Assembly: GCA_963575745.1 (NCBI GenBank) | Contig: CAUYUJ010001450.1 | Coordinates: forward strand, 10,001-74,000 | Direction: 5' to 3' | DNA from: Prorocentrum cordatum | Lineage: Eukaryota > Sar > Dinophyceae > Prorocentrales > Prorocentraceae | DNA length: 64,000 nt | Shown here: positions 1-13,740 of the stretch, piece by piece | How positions within the stretch are numbered: the stretch's first letter is position 1 | Layout: every line of letters starts with the position of its first letter | Translations under genes and position numbers: made by a program | The notes under the pieces: generated by a model | Database searches by the model: none | What the model saw: the letters and a program-made list of their open reading frames with translations, nothing else | Told to the model about the DNA's origin: nothing

Positions 1-344
1 ACCCCCCAGAGCTTTTGGGCGTAGTATACAAACGCTTCGGGCGGACAGAAGGCGTCAAGCGGACGCTCGCAGAGAGCATCTGCCCTTGAGCCCCCGCCCG
101 CCAAATCGATACATCCCCCCGACTTCTCCGACGATGTGGTCGGGAAGGCACGGGCGGGTGGGCGAGCAAGCGAGCGAGCGAGCGTCCATCTGTCTCTACT
201 GCGGGCAGAGCTGCGCCCACTTGGGCGGGACGAGAGGAGCCGTAGACCAGAAGGTAAACGCGTGAACGGCCTCATGTCGCGGTCGCTTTGGAAGGGGTGT
301 GGGCAGGGGCTGTTGCTCTTCCTGCTGTCATGCAGGCCCACGAC
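1..344. other. unassigned GC-rich sequence
   Basis: No gene or repeat family is recognised apart from a short GAGC run near 165-185. Confidence 0.4.
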
Positions 345-510
345 CTTTTTTTGCTAAAGGTGCCCCTGGCCCAAGGTGCCGTCAGCTTCCCGCCCAGTGT
401 TGCAGCACCCGGGGCCCCCTGGGCCTCGTGAGGGGTGCTCTGGAGGCAGAGTGGGCTCCTTGGAGACCCTGGGGGCACCCTGGACCAGGGGCACCTCCAG
501 CATCTCCCGA
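345..510. mobile_element. MITE-like element, family 3, copy 1
   Basis: The ends are inverted: AGGTGCCCCTGGCCCAAGG near 358 and its near-complement (CCCTGGACCAGGGGCACCT) near 478-496. The interior matches the reverse complement of the copy at 28,767-28,933, so the two copies lie in opposite orientation. Confidence 0.65.
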
Positions 511-1500
511 CGCGAGGCCCATCCACCCCCTCGGGGGGGGGGCCGCTGCTGGGCCCCGAGGCCCCGCGCGGCGCAGCGCTGGGCCCAGAGGCCCGGCCGC
601 TCGGACTGCGGGCGGTGGTGCGCCCGCGCTCCCGCCGCGGTGCATCCCGAGCGAGGAGCTGGCTGCCCCGGTGGCAAAAGAACCAGGGAGAGGAGGCGCA
701 CTCCAGGGGGGGGGGGGAGGGTTCGCGAAGCGGTCGGCACGTCCAGCGCGCCCCCCCCCCCGCGCAGGAGGCGGCCGCATGTCGGGGAAAGTGCCTGGCG
801 GTGGAGCCCAAACCAGCTGCGCGCAGCAGATGTCGTGTCCCCACCCGATCCCCGACCACCACCTCACATGTCGTGTCCCCGGCCCAGAGAGAGGACCGAG
901 TTCTGAGGTCCGACGATTGAAGTTTGGGAGTTTACATAGTGTGAGCCTTGTGGCGCTCTTTTGCTGTATCTAAAGCATGATGACCCTGTCGACGTTTCCA
1001 GACCTTTCTCGGCCTCCAGGGGCCTCCAGAGAGCTCAGGCCAACGGAAGCCTCCGAAGAGGGAGGGAAGAGGAGCGGGAAGGAGCAGGAGGAGAAGAGGA
1101 GGAGGGAGAAGGGAGTAGCAGGCAGCGTAGTCGAAGGAATCAGCATAGCCCTGACCTCGCACGGATGAAGAGTCATATAAAACAGGAAGCAACATAATGC
1201 GAAATACAACACTCCCTGACACGCCATGGTGGAACTAAACTAAAGCAGATGCCGTAGTCACTGCGAGCTCGAACGATAATCCTCCACCGTGGCCCCCTGG
1301 CACGTTGAGGCGCTGCTGTTGCCTGACAGGGTGTCTACCAGATTCGAAGGGAGCCACTCCCCCGTCTCATCTCGAAGTGTTGCATGCATTCCCCTCCCCT
1401 CCCTAGGCTCCCCGGGCAGGCCGACGCCATCTTGGGGGCTCCACGGGGTTCTTCGAGGCAAGCAGGGCGCTCAAGATGGCCCAACATTGCCCTACCCAGG
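511..1500. other. unassigned GC-rich then purine-rich sequence
   Basis: Open frames here are by-products of GC content. A hairpin-capable motif (CCAGCTGCGCGCAGCAG) near 816 recurs near 20,828 and 43,853. A purine-rich tract runs from about 1,030 to 1,135. Confidence 0.4.
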
Positions 1501-1502
1501 AG

Positions 1503-1717
1503 TCCCCAAGAGACTTCCAAAACAAAACAACAGAAATAACAACAGAAATAACAACAGCAACAGCAACAACAACAACAACCACAACCACAACAACCACAAC
1601 TACAACAGCAGCAACAACAACAACCAACAACAACATCATCAACAACAGCAGTAGCAGCAACAACAGCAGCAACAATGACAACCATACCAGTATGTACGAC
1701 AACCACAACAACAACAC

Positions 1718-1751
<34 letters not shown>

Positions 1752-1924
1752 TGCAGCAGCAACAAGTATAACCACAACCACAACCACCACCGCAACAACC
1801 AACAACCAACAACAACAACCAACAACCTACAACCAACAACCACAACAACTGCAACTGCAGCAGCAGCAACAACAACAACAACAACAACAACAACAGCAAC
1901 AACAACAACAACAACAACCATATC

Positions 1925-1975
<51 letters not shown>

Positions 1976-1990
1976 CACAGCAACCACAAA
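1503..1990. repeat. degenerate (CAA)n microsatellite
   Basis: About 490 bp of CAA/ACA triplets with scattered CAG and CCA variants. The long poly-Gln/Thr/Asn frames are artefacts of the repeat. Confidence 0.95.
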
Positions 1991-2059
1991 ACAGCATGCT
2001 CACCAAGAAGGCCAAAAACATTCAACAGAGCACGGAAACCAGTCATGTGTGTTAGCATG

Positions 2060-2380
2060 CTGCGTGTCCCACGCCTCCGGGCCCAAGATGGCTCCAAACG
2101 CTTTCCTGAAGAGCCAAAGAGATGAGAACCCCAAGAAGCCCGCCAGACGGCACAGGACAGCCCCAAGAGGGCACCAAGATGGCCCAAAAGGGTCCGAAGA
2201 CAGCCCCAAGAGACACCCCAGACGGCCGAGAGGGGCCAAGCACGGCCCCAGACGGCACCAAGACGGCACAAGAGAGACTGGCAAGAGGCCAAAAGAGTTC
2301 CAACAGCGCCCCAAGAGGACCCTAAAGAGCCCAAGGCAACCGCAAGACGGTCCAGGCAGCCCCCTTAAGAGCCCGTCAGA
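2060..2380 (+). repeat. 11-bp CCAAGAnGGCC array, block 1
   Basis: Quasi-tandem units CCAAGAGGGCA, CCAAGATGGCC and CCAAGACGGCA, mostly 11 bp apart with occasional slips. This is the first of about 16 blocks of one family. Confidence 0.85.
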
Positions 2381-2399
2381 AATAGATACAAGAGGTGCC

Positions 2400-2654
2400 A
2401 CATGTTACGGCCATCGGGGCAGTTCTCGAAACGTCATGGCACCGAGCGCCTGCGCTGGCACGGTGGCGGGACTTGCCGTAGGCAGCTAGATACTGAGGGC
2501 AGTGAGGGCGGCACCAATGATGACGGTAACGCTGGTGAAAAAATGCCGACAATGATAACGCCTGTGACCATCGACCACACTGCCTTCCTCGTTTTGGTTC
2601 ATGGTTGCGAGACCTCACATGAGCTCAGCAATGTAAAAAAACCTGCCCAACAGC
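2400..2654. other. psbV 3' flank with a repeat-tail fragment
   Basis: Positions 2,450-2,495 (GGCACGGTGGCGGGACTTGC) match the tail box found after ATC arrays at 37.7 and 53.0 kb. The rest is unassigned and may include the psbV 3' UTR. Confidence 0.5.
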
Positions 2655-2810
2655 TCAGTAGTACTGCTTGCCGCCGCCCCACTTCTCGGGGATGACGTAA
2701 TTCTGGTAAAGGATGTAAGCCGAAATGTCGTACAAGTCCTGCTGCTTCATCGAACGCATCTTGGGCCACAAGTCCGCCGCGATAATGGACGGGTGCACCT
2801 CGGAGATGTC
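2655..2810 (-). CDS. psbV: psbV terminal exon with second haem ligand and stop
   Basis: This exon encodes 51 residues and a TGA stop. It begins DISEVHPSIIAADLWPKMRS and ends IPEKWGGGKQYY. The His in EVHPS corresponds to the sixth haem ligand (His92 of the cyanobacterial protein). ADxxPKMR, a central helix (LYDISAYILYQ) and the C-terminal KWGGGKxYY are all hallmarks in correct order. The acceptor is TGAG|GAC. All conserved positions are intact and there is no frameshift, so the gene looks functional. The sequence below 2,655 would be the 3' UTR, and no termination signal is recognised there. Confidence 0.95.
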   Translation of the reverse strand, partial: DISEVHPSIIAADLWPKMRSMKQQDLYDISAYILYQNYVIPEKWGGGKQYY

Positions 2811-3175
2811 CTCAGAGCTAGCAGGAGGGGTAATTCAGTCGGATCGGTAGCGGCAAGAGGTAAAGAGAGCTCTAGCACATTGGAATGGAATGTTGAAGAT
2901 GGTGTGTTGCCAAAAATGTGTAAATGTGGCAGCAGCCAGGGCTAACATGTTAACTACGGTGTCGAAGAGCCCTGCCTGGTGAATGAGGGGCGGGACTGCG
3001 AGATCGCAGCGCCAAAAGAAGCTCTTGGGAAAAGTGAGGAGTAGCCCCACACGTTACAATAAGAGGTTTACGTATAGCGGCGGTCTGGTGGGAGTGATAG
3101 TAGCCACGAAAACATTAATAGCTGCAGTTGGAGTCGTAATACCCAGATTGGTAACAGATGTTGTACCACTAGGTG
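2811..3175. other. 3' end of the last psbV intron, unique sequence
   Basis: No gene is recognised here. On the minus strand this stretch precedes the terminal-exon acceptor. Confidence 0.6.
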
Positions 3176-3945
<770 letters not shown>

Positions 3946-4014
3946 GTGATGTAGATACAAGACTAGTTCATGCCCGTGAGCCGAAGACAATGAGGGATAC
4001 CAGCGCGGGTGCTC

Positions 4015-4210
4015 TCTGAATGTGCAAGCTATGCGCTGCAAACCATGCGATGCAAGCTACGCAGCGGCAGCACTGTGATGCAACGCGTGTGGCGCAATGC
4101 ATGCGCTGCAAGCTACGCGGTGTAGGATGTGCGGTGCCATTATACACCATGTGGTGCAAGCCATGTGGTGCAACCAATGTGGCGCAATGCATATGGCGCA
4201 CGCTATGAAA
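4015..4210. repeat. degenerate TGCAA/ATGTGGTGCAAGCC array
   Basis: Units of about 10-14 bp centred on TGCAA or GTGCAA. The same theme reappears at 25,810-26,000 and inside the element at 39,621-39,872. Confidence 0.6.
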
Positions 4211-4239
4211 CGGAAGACGTTACAGCCTCCAGGAGAGCC

Positions 4240-4680
4240 TCCAGGAGAAAGCCCGGAAACCTAGGCCAACGCACGACGCCAAACGGGCGGCCACCGGGCG
4301 AAAGCCCCGCCACAGCAGAGGCAGTCCGCTCCAGCGTGTGGTTCTTCGGGGCAACCGAAGGGCTGATTGTCCGGCGTGCAAGAGGGAGCAAGAAAACGAG
4401 GGCGGCCGCGCGGGGGGAGGGGGAGGGGAAAGCGCGAATGACCACACACGAGGCACCCACGAAGGGCCCACGGGCGGCAACGCGCAGCGGCTGGGCGAGG
4501 AGACAGAGACAAGAGCCAACGCACGAGGTGCCCACGGGAGGCTCACCGGCGGCGACCGGGCAAAAACCGCGAAGTAGCAGCCCAGGCACGAGGAGCCCAC
4601 ATGGCGGCCCCGGGCGGCCATGGGCGGCCACTGGGCGAACACCCGAAAACGGCAGCCAACCACTGTACGGGCCGTGAAGA
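4240..4680. repeat. degenerate ~70-bp tandem repeat
   Basis: About four units share an ACGAGG.GCCCACGGGCGGC core followed by CACCGGGCGAA, near 4,268, 4,447, 4,520 and 4,587. Confidence 0.5.
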
Positions 4681-4899
4681 CCCCCTTCGGGCAAGCACTG
4701 TTCGAGTAGATAGAAGCACGCAGTAGTTCGGAGGTTGGGGGGGGAGATCGCAGTGGAGCGGAGGGCCCCGCACTGGTAGATCGGTTTCGGTTTCGTGTTC
4801 ACGTCGTGCGTGCGGGCGAGGCGAAGCTGCGTGGACGCGAAACATGAATGATGCCGCCGTGGCTAGAGGCCGTGAGGTCGGTTGTCCGCCCCTCCTCCC

Positions 4900-5940
4900 C
4901 CCGTCGCGCGGTGGCCGGGGGTGCCCCGTCGGTGTCCCGTCGGTGGCCCCTCGGTGTCCCGTCGGTGTCCCGTCGGTGTCCTGTCGGTGGCGCGGGGTGT
5001 CCCGAAGGTGGCTCAGGGTGTCCCGCCGTGATGTCTCGATCGTAGCTCGTGAGATCAGTTGTGAGATCGTTAGTGAGATCGATAGTGAGAGCGATTACAT
5101 GATCGATCGTGGTCGTGAGATCGATCGCGAGATCGAGAAATCGATGGTGAGATCGATAGCGAGATCGCTCACAACAGATGTTTGGTTGTGGGTGCCCCGC
5201 CGTGGCTGGAGGTGTCCCATCGTGGTGTCCCGATGGTGTCTCGTGAGATCTCTGATGCGGAGGATAGTGAGAGCGATCTTGAACTCTATTGTGATATTGA
5301 TAATGAGATCAATAGTGCGATCGATATCGAGAGCGATAGTGAAATCGATGGTGAGATCGATGGTGAAACCCGTTGACACTGATAGTGAGATCTGGTGTGA
5401 GATCTTTCATACTGGTCTAGAGAAGCTCGTGACCCGAATGTCTGGTGTGGTGGCCTGTTGTGTCCCGCTGGTGTTCCGATGATGTACCGATATTGCCCCG
5501 CTGGGTTCCCGATCGCACTGCACGCCACGCCTCTAGCTGTGAGATCGTTAGTGAGCTCTGTTGAAAAATCGATCATGGAATCAAAAGTGAGAGCGATAGC
5601 CCGATCGATGGTAAGATCGATAACGATCTCGATACTGCGATCGATATTAAGAGGGATAATGAAACCGGTAGTGAGATCTATCGATTGGAGACGATTGCGA
5701 GGTCGCATTTATGTGGTGTGAGCTCCATCGCGGCTGTGTCGCTTTCATTACAATCACCAGTATTCATTCTCACCATCAGCATCATCGTGCAATTCGCCAT
5801 CTTATCGCCATCACAGTCGTCGCGGTTGTTGTCAGTGGGTATTCCTTCCCCCCCAACCTTCCTATCACCCGAACGGTGGTCGTATGGGTGTTACTAGTTA
5901 TGGCTTCGATAGGAGGTAGGAGGTTGTAGGATACCAGTAC
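4900..5940 (+). repeat. composite element G, copy 1
   Basis: Three parts are in fixed order. GGTGTCCCGTC 11-mers occupy 4,920-5,030. A GTGAGATCGATA 12-mer array occupies about 5,040-5,690, interrupted at 5,190-5,245 and 5,400-5,530. A tail contains CCTTCCTATCACCCGAACGG near 5,855. The same order recurs at 62,270-63,000. Confidence 0.75.
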
Positions 5941-6424
5941 CGAGTAGTTAATTGCAGATGGTAGGCATTCAAGACAAGATACTAGAGGTTAGGTACTAGG
6001 TACCAGGTACTGCGTACTAGGTACTGGCTGCCAAGATAATACATAAAACACACTACGCAATGGGTCCTTAGTACTATGTAGTATGTACAATGGACTGGAT
6101 CGCGTGCACTAGCGACTACCACGTGCAGTGAAGCAGGTAGTATGTACCAGTAGTCAGTAGTATGTGGCGGGTGGTGGGTAACACGAGTCAGGGGGGCACA
6201 CACCAAAGATGATGGCTGCTGTCGCTGTAGATGGTGCTGGCTGTGCAGGCTGCCCGCCGACCTCCGCTTGCCATTGCGGGGGGTAAAAAGAGGCGCGTGA
6301 GCAGATTGGCTCTCCACCCTCCGCCCTTTCCCCCTCACGTGGGGTCGAAAATCCTGAGGGGGGGGCACGACATTGCCAGCGCACCCCTTGGGCCCTGAGA
6401 GCCTCGAGATCCACCCTCCGAGGC
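5941..6424. other. unassigned sequence with short TAGGTACC-type repeats
   Basis: TAGGTACTAGGTACCAGG-like units lie at about 5,980-6,030 and weak traces near 6,130-6,170. No gene is recognised. Confidence 0.5.
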
Positions 6425-7080
6425 CACCAGGGTGCCCAAGATACCAGGTAAGATGGCTCCGGAAAGGCTCCAACACGCACGACAGGCCTCACCAACATCC
6501 AAGATGGCCCCCAAGGGAACCCCCCAAGAGCGCTTTAAGATGCAAAATACGGTACTCAACATGATGTTGCATGATGTTCGTGTTATCCCTTCCCTTGTAC
6601 GGGCTTCTGGGAATCCGGGAGGCCCCCCAGACGGGCCCAAGAGCCCAAAAAAAGCCCCCGAGAGGGCTTGGAGACGGCCCGAGAGGACCCTGAGGCGGCC
6701 CAGTGAGGCCTTCCGGACGGAAAACAAAGCCTTCAGGAGGGCCCAAGACGGGCCCAGCAGCCCAAGAGGTGAACTCGCAGGGACCCCGACAGCCCTCCCC
6801 TGCAAGATGGCTCCCAAGACCCACAACAGACCTGACTACTTACAAGACCACCCCAACCTAACCCGAAGACCCAAGTTTCGGGTTGGGGGGTATGGGTTCC
6901 ATGTGTTTTGTCAGTGCTCCCCGACCCCCCCCACTGGACGGTAAAGTTGGGCATTCGGGTTAGGTTGGGGACCCTAAGCAGCCCCCAGAGGGTCCCCAAA
7001 AAGCCCCCAGGAGCGTCGGAAAGGCTCTAGGAGGCCAACCCGTGAGCCTCCGAGAGGCCCCCAAAGCCCGTCCAACAGAC
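6425..7080 (+). repeat. 11-bp array, block 2
   Basis: Units such as CCAAGATGGCC and CCAAGAGGACC, diverged in the middle around a GGTTGGG-containing spacer (6,870-6,970). Confidence 0.7.
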
Positions 7081-7254
7081 GCGGAGGAAGAAAAATAAGA
7101 ATCAGCGACAATTACACGCAAGCAACATGTCGGGAAGAGTCAAACAACACAAACGGAAGCGGAAGCCGCACACCTCCTCTTCCAGGGATCAACGAAATAC
7201 GCAAACCGATTGAATAACTACCAACTGCATTCGCCACCGTGCCCTCGAGGCACG
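7081..7254. other. unassigned spacer before element A
   Basis: Ordinary sequence, slightly A-rich. No feature is seen. Confidence 0.4.
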
Positions 7255-7699
7255 AGTCCCACCAGCCCTTTAGAGCGTGAGTGGCTTAGCGGCTTTCCTC
7301 GTCCAACCCCCCTTCTTCCCCTTCAAGGGGGGGGGTACCCCTCCCCCTGCTCCCTCGCCCTGGACCTGGACGGGGCGACCCGCGAGGTGCCAGAGCGTCC
7401 AGAAAGGCCTCGGCGAGAAAGCCAGAATCACCGATTTTGCCTGGGTGTTGGATCTAGTTTGGCCTCCTGGGGGGGAGACGTGAATCAAGCATCCCCCTTC
7501 TGATCACCTACAAGATGGTCCCCAAGATGGCCCTCGAAGCTCCCGAGAGTTCCCCCCAGGCACACAGGACGCTCCGCGAGGCCTCTGTGACCGCGAAGAG
7601 GCCCCCAAGACGCCCCAATAGGACCACAAGAAACGCTCAAGAGACATCCGAAGAGACTCCGAGAGACATCCAAGAGGCCTCTGGACGTTCTGCTCGCAC

Positions 7700-7700
<1 letters not shown>
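7255..7700 (+). repeat. composite element A, copy 1 (header, 11-mers, junction box)
   Basis: The header holds ACCAGCCCT..GAGCGTGAGTGG and a CCCCTTCAAGGGGGG hairpin. An AGAGCGTCCAGAA..GAGAAAGCCAGAATCA box follows, then 11-mers (7,512-7,640), then the junction box CAAGAGACATCCGAAGAGAC leading straight into CTC repeats. Confidence 0.75.
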
Positions 7701-8997
<1,297 letters not shown>

Positions 8998-9001
8998 CCA
9001 A

Positions 9002-10666
9002 GTGGCCAGACCTGGAAAGACAGCGAGTGAAGGATCCAAATCCAGCCTGCGCAAGCAGGAGCAAGCGCTAACCAGGCAAGTTGCACGGGACAAAAGGAAT
9101 GAACGCATCACGTCGTGGTTCGGTCGGCTCGATACGGCTGAGGTCGAACAAGCCACTTTCTCGGAATGCGAGGATGAGGTAGGCGAGGAGGGCTACAGCG
9201 AGCTCCACTACCCCATGGAGGTCGATGACGAATTCGACCCGTGGGCGGACGAGCCCAACTTCAGCGCTGCCGCCCCCGCCGCTCCCTTGTCTTGTGCTGG
9301 GGAGAGTGCGTGAGCCGATCAGTCGAACCAGTGTATTATATCCAAAAGTGTCAGCAAAGCCCCCCTGAGGGATGGTGCACCGCCCAACGAGGAGCTGGCC
9401 CAGGAGCCCCACTGTCACACCAACGAGGCCCCTAGAGACTCCGACACCTCAGGTTCGGTTCCTTTCGCAGGATCTGACGGAACCTGGAGCCAAGCCAGAC
9501 AAACAGTCGGGTCCTCTCCGAACTCGTCGCACTCCCCTGCTCCTGCTGTTGCTGCCTCCGTGGCGTCTTGGCTGGCGACTCACTCGCCGTTCTTTGCACA
9601 TACCAGTTCCATCCCTTGTAGCTGGGCTCGGACGGTGGATCGAGCCATCCATACCCACCACGGGCTGATCGCACCAGAGCTCAGCCGAGGCCACGCTGTC
9701 TCCTTCTCGGTCCGAGAGGTCCAGCAGGCCAGGCCAGCGCGGGAGTCCCCACTCCGAGACCGAGCAGCAGGGTGGCGGACGCAGGTGGCGACCATCAGCG
9801 AAGGTTTTCACAGGCATCGTCAGCGGCGAAACGGTGCCAAGCAGCAGGAGCTGCGTGCAGCTGCCGCCCGCAACCTCGCCCAGAAGGTTCGCGAAGGAGC
9901 ATCGCGCGCCCTTCGTCGGAAAGATGTTCTTCAGCGGAGCGGGGTCGTGAGACACTTGAGCAACCCACACCGACTGGGCCCAGACGAGTGCCAGCAGCTG
10001 GCAGGAGCGACCAGCGTCCCCGCCAGGAGGAGTCAACACAGAGCAGTTCAGAAGTCCATCCGTGAATTCCGAGAGCAGGCGGAGACAGCCCCCGCTGTCG
10101 GCGTCCTCCACAAAGCGCTCAAGGAGCAGGTGATTCCTGGAGACGCGCTGGAGGTCGGCACGCGCACCCTGATCCACCCTCGGGACATCCTCGACGCCAA
10201 GAGTGCTAAACGGGAGGCCACATGGACATCAGCCCCGAGTGACCTCTCCCAGCTGCTAGAGATGCTTCAGGAGATACGCGAACGCGTCAGTGTCGAGGCT
10301 CTTCCGAGCATTTCAGTCGAAGATCTGCGACAGGCGCTGAGAGGCATCAAGCCGAATGCGGCTCAAGAAGTTGATCGTGTCAGCAGCAGTGATTACGATC
10401 GACTTCCAGACAGTGCCCTCGCAGAATTGGCCAGTATTCTTTCATTATGCGAAGAGCAGCAGGTGTGGCCACATCAGGCGATGTTGACCCTGGGTACCCT
10501 CCTCCCCAAGAATGTCTCAGGAGACAGAGTCATAGGCCTGTTACCACACCTGGGGCGGCTGCGGTCCAACGCCCGCGAATGTCACAGCAGGTCTTGGACG
10601 GATCAGTGCGAAAAACACTGGGACGCAGCCGTCCGAGGCAACGCGGCTCTCAGAGAGGTGTTTCTA
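9002..10666 (+). pseudogene. LINE relic: 5' ORF and N-terminal part of reverse transcriptase
   Basis: One frame stays open from MARPGKTASEGSKSS at 9,002 to about 10,660, broken only by TGA at 9,311-9,313. A second Met is at 9,560. The first ~100 residues are basic then acidic (EDEVGEEGYSELHYPMEVDD). From about 10,240 there is a helical region and then TLLPKNVSGDRVIGLLPHLG, which matches the RT fingers motif (LIPK..G.RPI.LLP). The frame then shifts. Function is inferred from family motifs. Confidence 0.75.
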
Positions 10667-10667
10667 C

Positions 10668-11316
10668 GTGCCGTCGACGAGAGCTTGCGGTACGTTTGGG
10701 CGCACCGGTGGGTCACGCCATGCTCGGCATCGCCAGTTTTACGACACGGTCGGTTGGTATCGCATGGGGCGAGCAGCATTGCGGTTGAGCTACCCAGCAG
10801 AGATACTGGGTCTCGAGCTCCCGCAATGCATGAATGCTCGGACCCTGAGGCAGAATGGCGCATACGGCATGGCTTTCTCGCTGTCATGTTCCATTGTTCA
10901 AGGCCTCAGAGGAGGCACGAGGCTCGGCAAGTGTGCCACATATCACGTCATGCAGACTATCACGACGGCCCACGCCAACATCACGCCAACATGTCGAGCC
11001 ACGGATTTGGGTCGATGATCTCAGCCAGGTTGGTCGTGCATCGAGTCTTTCCCTCAGGAAGCAGATGGTCAGTTGCCTGCACGATGCTTGCTTTGAGATG
11101 GAAAAAGCAGGACTCCAGAGCTCCCCCAAGAGCGCCGTCCTCTGCACGCATACGGCGGATTCACGCGCCGTCGTGAGTCAGCTCGCTCGCAGAGGGTACA
11201 GGCTACGAGTCGCCACGCAGGCGGCCTACCTGGGGGGCGACTTATCGATGGGGACGTCGCCATGCACGAGCCATTCGAGTAGGTCGAGCCATCAAGCACA
11301 AGCGGATGTCGGCTAA
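10668..11316 (+). pseudogene. LINE relic: reverse transcriptase catalytic core, two frames
   Basis: The motif A region appears as RQFYDTVGW, with FYD at 10,737-10,745. The motif B equivalent, SIVQGLRGGTR, lies about 55 residues later in the same frame. After a frameshift, WVDD at 11,008-11,019 is the catalytic motif C (usually F/YxDD). AYLGGDLSMG near 11,225 fits the region after the palm. Each motif is recognisable, but the frame changes make the copy non-functional. Confidence 0.8.
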
Positions 11317-12388
11317 GGTCCATAGATATGCTCGCACGCTGCGACGCTACAAATTACCTGGGCGACTGGAGATGCAAGGTGCCCAGGCGGCTGCCATGTA
11401 CACGCATCAAATACCCGGAGTCTTCGGGAGCCACATGGTCGCCATTCGTCGGAGATTGGCTAACGCAGCGGCTCTCAGACTCACGGGCCGACGCATCACC
11501 ACAGTACTCGACCTACAAGCAGATGCTTGGGATCCTCAGTACAAGTTGCCGTGCGACACGTCGCGACTATGGATTGCCACATGGTTGGCACAACCATCTA
11601 TCCGCGCCTCCATGATGGCTACGTGGACGGCAATGGTTGACGAGCTGGCGAGTCTACCTGTGGCGCAGCGTACTCGGCGAGTTCGTGGACCTCAGGCGGC
11701 TGTCAAATGCTACCTTCTAGACTCAGGCTGGGCGCCACAGGGTCCCGCAGTACGGACCACCCCAGATGGCGAGGGCGAATGGCAGTTTCAACCGCACACG
11801 GTTACTGAGCACGTGAGTATTGATGTCCCAGATTGTTTCATGGACGAATTTCAAGACACGATCCAAGCCAAGGCCTGGCGAGCTGCGGCCGAACACTTCG
11901 ACGGCGCTGGCATGGAAGGAGGCGGTTGCAATCAATCACTACGACGACTTCTCATGGAGCTGAACGACGCACCTGGAGGACAACGACTGTTGGGGCTCCT
12001 ATTGGCCACAGCGGCAGGTGCCGCGCTGCCTAGGACTCGACGGCAGACATGGCGCAAGCAAGTCATGAGCGTCATGTGCTCACGTCGTCCCGAGGGGCGA
12101 GCTCAGCCAGAGAAGGCGAGTTTTCACCAAATGTGGGAGTGCGAGGGCGCGGACCTGCAATATCCCTTTTACAAATTAAGCGAACACCTCGTCAGCAAAG
12201 CTTTTGCTCAGCACGAGAGCGGTTCATGTTTTTGGCTTCGGGGCCGCCTACCCAGCAGCTGGGTTGAAGCTCCTGGGCCCCCGTTTGAGGAGTCTTGGGT
12301 GAGCACTTCCCAAGACGAGCCGCCTCACCTGGGTCACGGGGCCCCCAGTGAGCCCCTTTTATGCCTTCGGGTTTGCCAGCGGGGGTAA
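11306..12388 (+). pseudogene. LINE relic: RT thumb/connection and zinc-like motif
   Basis: A 360-residue open frame follows the RT core. It includes a basic helix (SAKVHRYARTLRRYK), Trp-rich connection sequence and, near residue 275, FHQMWECEG, which resembles the H..W.C motif of this LINE class. It is the longest intact piece of the element. Confidence 0.65.
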
Positions 12389-12528
12389 GGACACCCACCA
12401 CCCCAAGCTCCGTAGAGTCGGTCTCGGGCTCGCCTCCTTTTCAGCCTTGCAAGAGCCCATGCAGATCTCTGTAGGTTTTTTATGGGGGGCCTCTCCCAGG
12501 GCGCAGACGAACGATTGCTCGAGGTGAG

Positions 12529-12869
12529 TTGTTCTGCCTACTCACATGCCTTCGGCGGTCAAGTGGCCGAGTATGCTATATCACAGATAATTGTAATGTG
12601 TGCGTAGATGGTTTGAGCGCAGGTGTATCAGATCCTCTGGCCCAGACGCTGACCTCTGGTGGCTGGTTGGCCTCGATGTTGAGAAGCGTGGTCTCCCTGC
12701 CTGTTCCGTCCTTTTCACGCACTCTCGCCCCAGTGCCGGGGACATCATACAGGGCCGTGCCCCAAGGCTCTTAGCCCACGGCAACACCACAGCAGATGAA
12801 CTTGCCGCGGAGGGTGCCACACTGGCGCGCCTCCCCGAGAAATGTGCGCGCACGTATGCAGCAGAATGA
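12529..12869 (+). pseudogene. LINE relic: RNase H domain, frameshifted
   Basis: VCYITDNCNVCVDGL (frame 1) resembles the central RNase H Asp motif. After a frameshift near 12,600 come LWWLVGLDVEKRG, FTHSRPSAGDIIQGRAP and HGNTTADELAAEGA. The last is the conserved GNxxAD-LA segment. Confidence 0.7.
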
Positions 12870-13402
12870 GCACACAGCTCTCGCAGTACGCATGCGTATG
12901 CTCCAGAGCACCCGAATCGGAGTGCCTGCGGCTAGGCATTGAGCGTAGGCAGTCGTCTGCTGTGGTTAGGCCTCCAGCGACCAGCGTGCGTGCCACTTTC
13001 TCCAGCCAACACTGTCTAAAAAACTCCAAGAGCTGCAACAGTTGTCGGGGGTCCGCGCCCGCTGCCACCAGGGCCGCTTGGCTCCAGACCTCCTGCTTTA
13101 CGCTGGTCAATGTTGATGGGGTCCTCCTGAGACCTCCCTCTGGGCATTGCGTGCACCTCTCGGGGGGGCATGTGCACTTCGCACACAAAGCCTTCTTTCA
13201 CACGGGTCTCCAGCTTTGGTATTGTGGTGCATGTGGCTGTTCCGCATCTCAGCGGTTGTGTAAGCTCGGAAGTGAATGTGCCAATGCTGTGTCAGGTCAT
13301 CGTATCGATTGCCTCAATACTATCAGTCGCGGCATTTGGCCTAAGTTTCCCAGCAACGCAGAACGTGCCAAGAGGTCGAGGCATGAAGCAGCGGGGGAAT
13401 AG
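12842..13402 (+). pseudogene. LINE relic: C-terminal Cys-rich domain
   Basis: HKAFFHTGLQLWYCGACGCS followed by RLCKLGSEC and RGIWP resembles the short Cys-containing tail (H....G...FC..CGA) that ends LINE proteins of this type. The upstream part of the frame is less certain. Confidence 0.5.
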
Positions 13403-13740
13403 CTGCTTCCACAGTAACCAGCACTGTCGCTGTATCCATAGCTCCAAAGCTCCTCCTCCTCTTATTGTTATTGTTAGGTATCACTACGCTTATTATCAGT
13501 ATGTGTATGCTTAGGCTTATGATTCGGTTTCTTAGTATTAGTGGTAGCAGTATTGTTAGCAGTATTATTAGTGTTCGTCGTCTTGTTCGTCTTCTCCTTA
13601 ATAGTATTACTGTTATTATTCCCTACCTAGGCTCTGCCTAGAGGGTTCTTACTCTCTTAGCTTAAAGGGGCCGGGCAGTGGAACGCGCCCCGGGCGGTTC
13701 CCCCAGTCCCCGCCCCGCGGTCCCCCCAGTTACCTCCCCT
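13403..13740. other. AT-richer tract with degenerate TTA/AGTATT triplets
   Basis: Follows the LINE. Degenerate triplets run from about 13,450 to 13,620 (LINE tail or independent microsatellite), then a short GC-rich stretch. No gene is seen. Confidence 0.5.

Larger units (their letters stand above)
9002..13402 (+). mobile_element. decayed LINE-like non-LTR retroelement
   Basis: Reverse transcriptase, RNase H and a C-terminal Cys-rich domain occur in the correct order on the plus strand, but spread over at least six reading frames by indels. It starts immediately after a CTC array and ends before a degenerate TTA tract. No endonuclease domain is seen, so the copy is 5'-truncated or of an unusual type. 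It sits antisense inside the last psbV intron. Sequence style and domain order agree with LINEs that I associate with dinoflagellate genomes (from memory). Confidence 0.85.
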
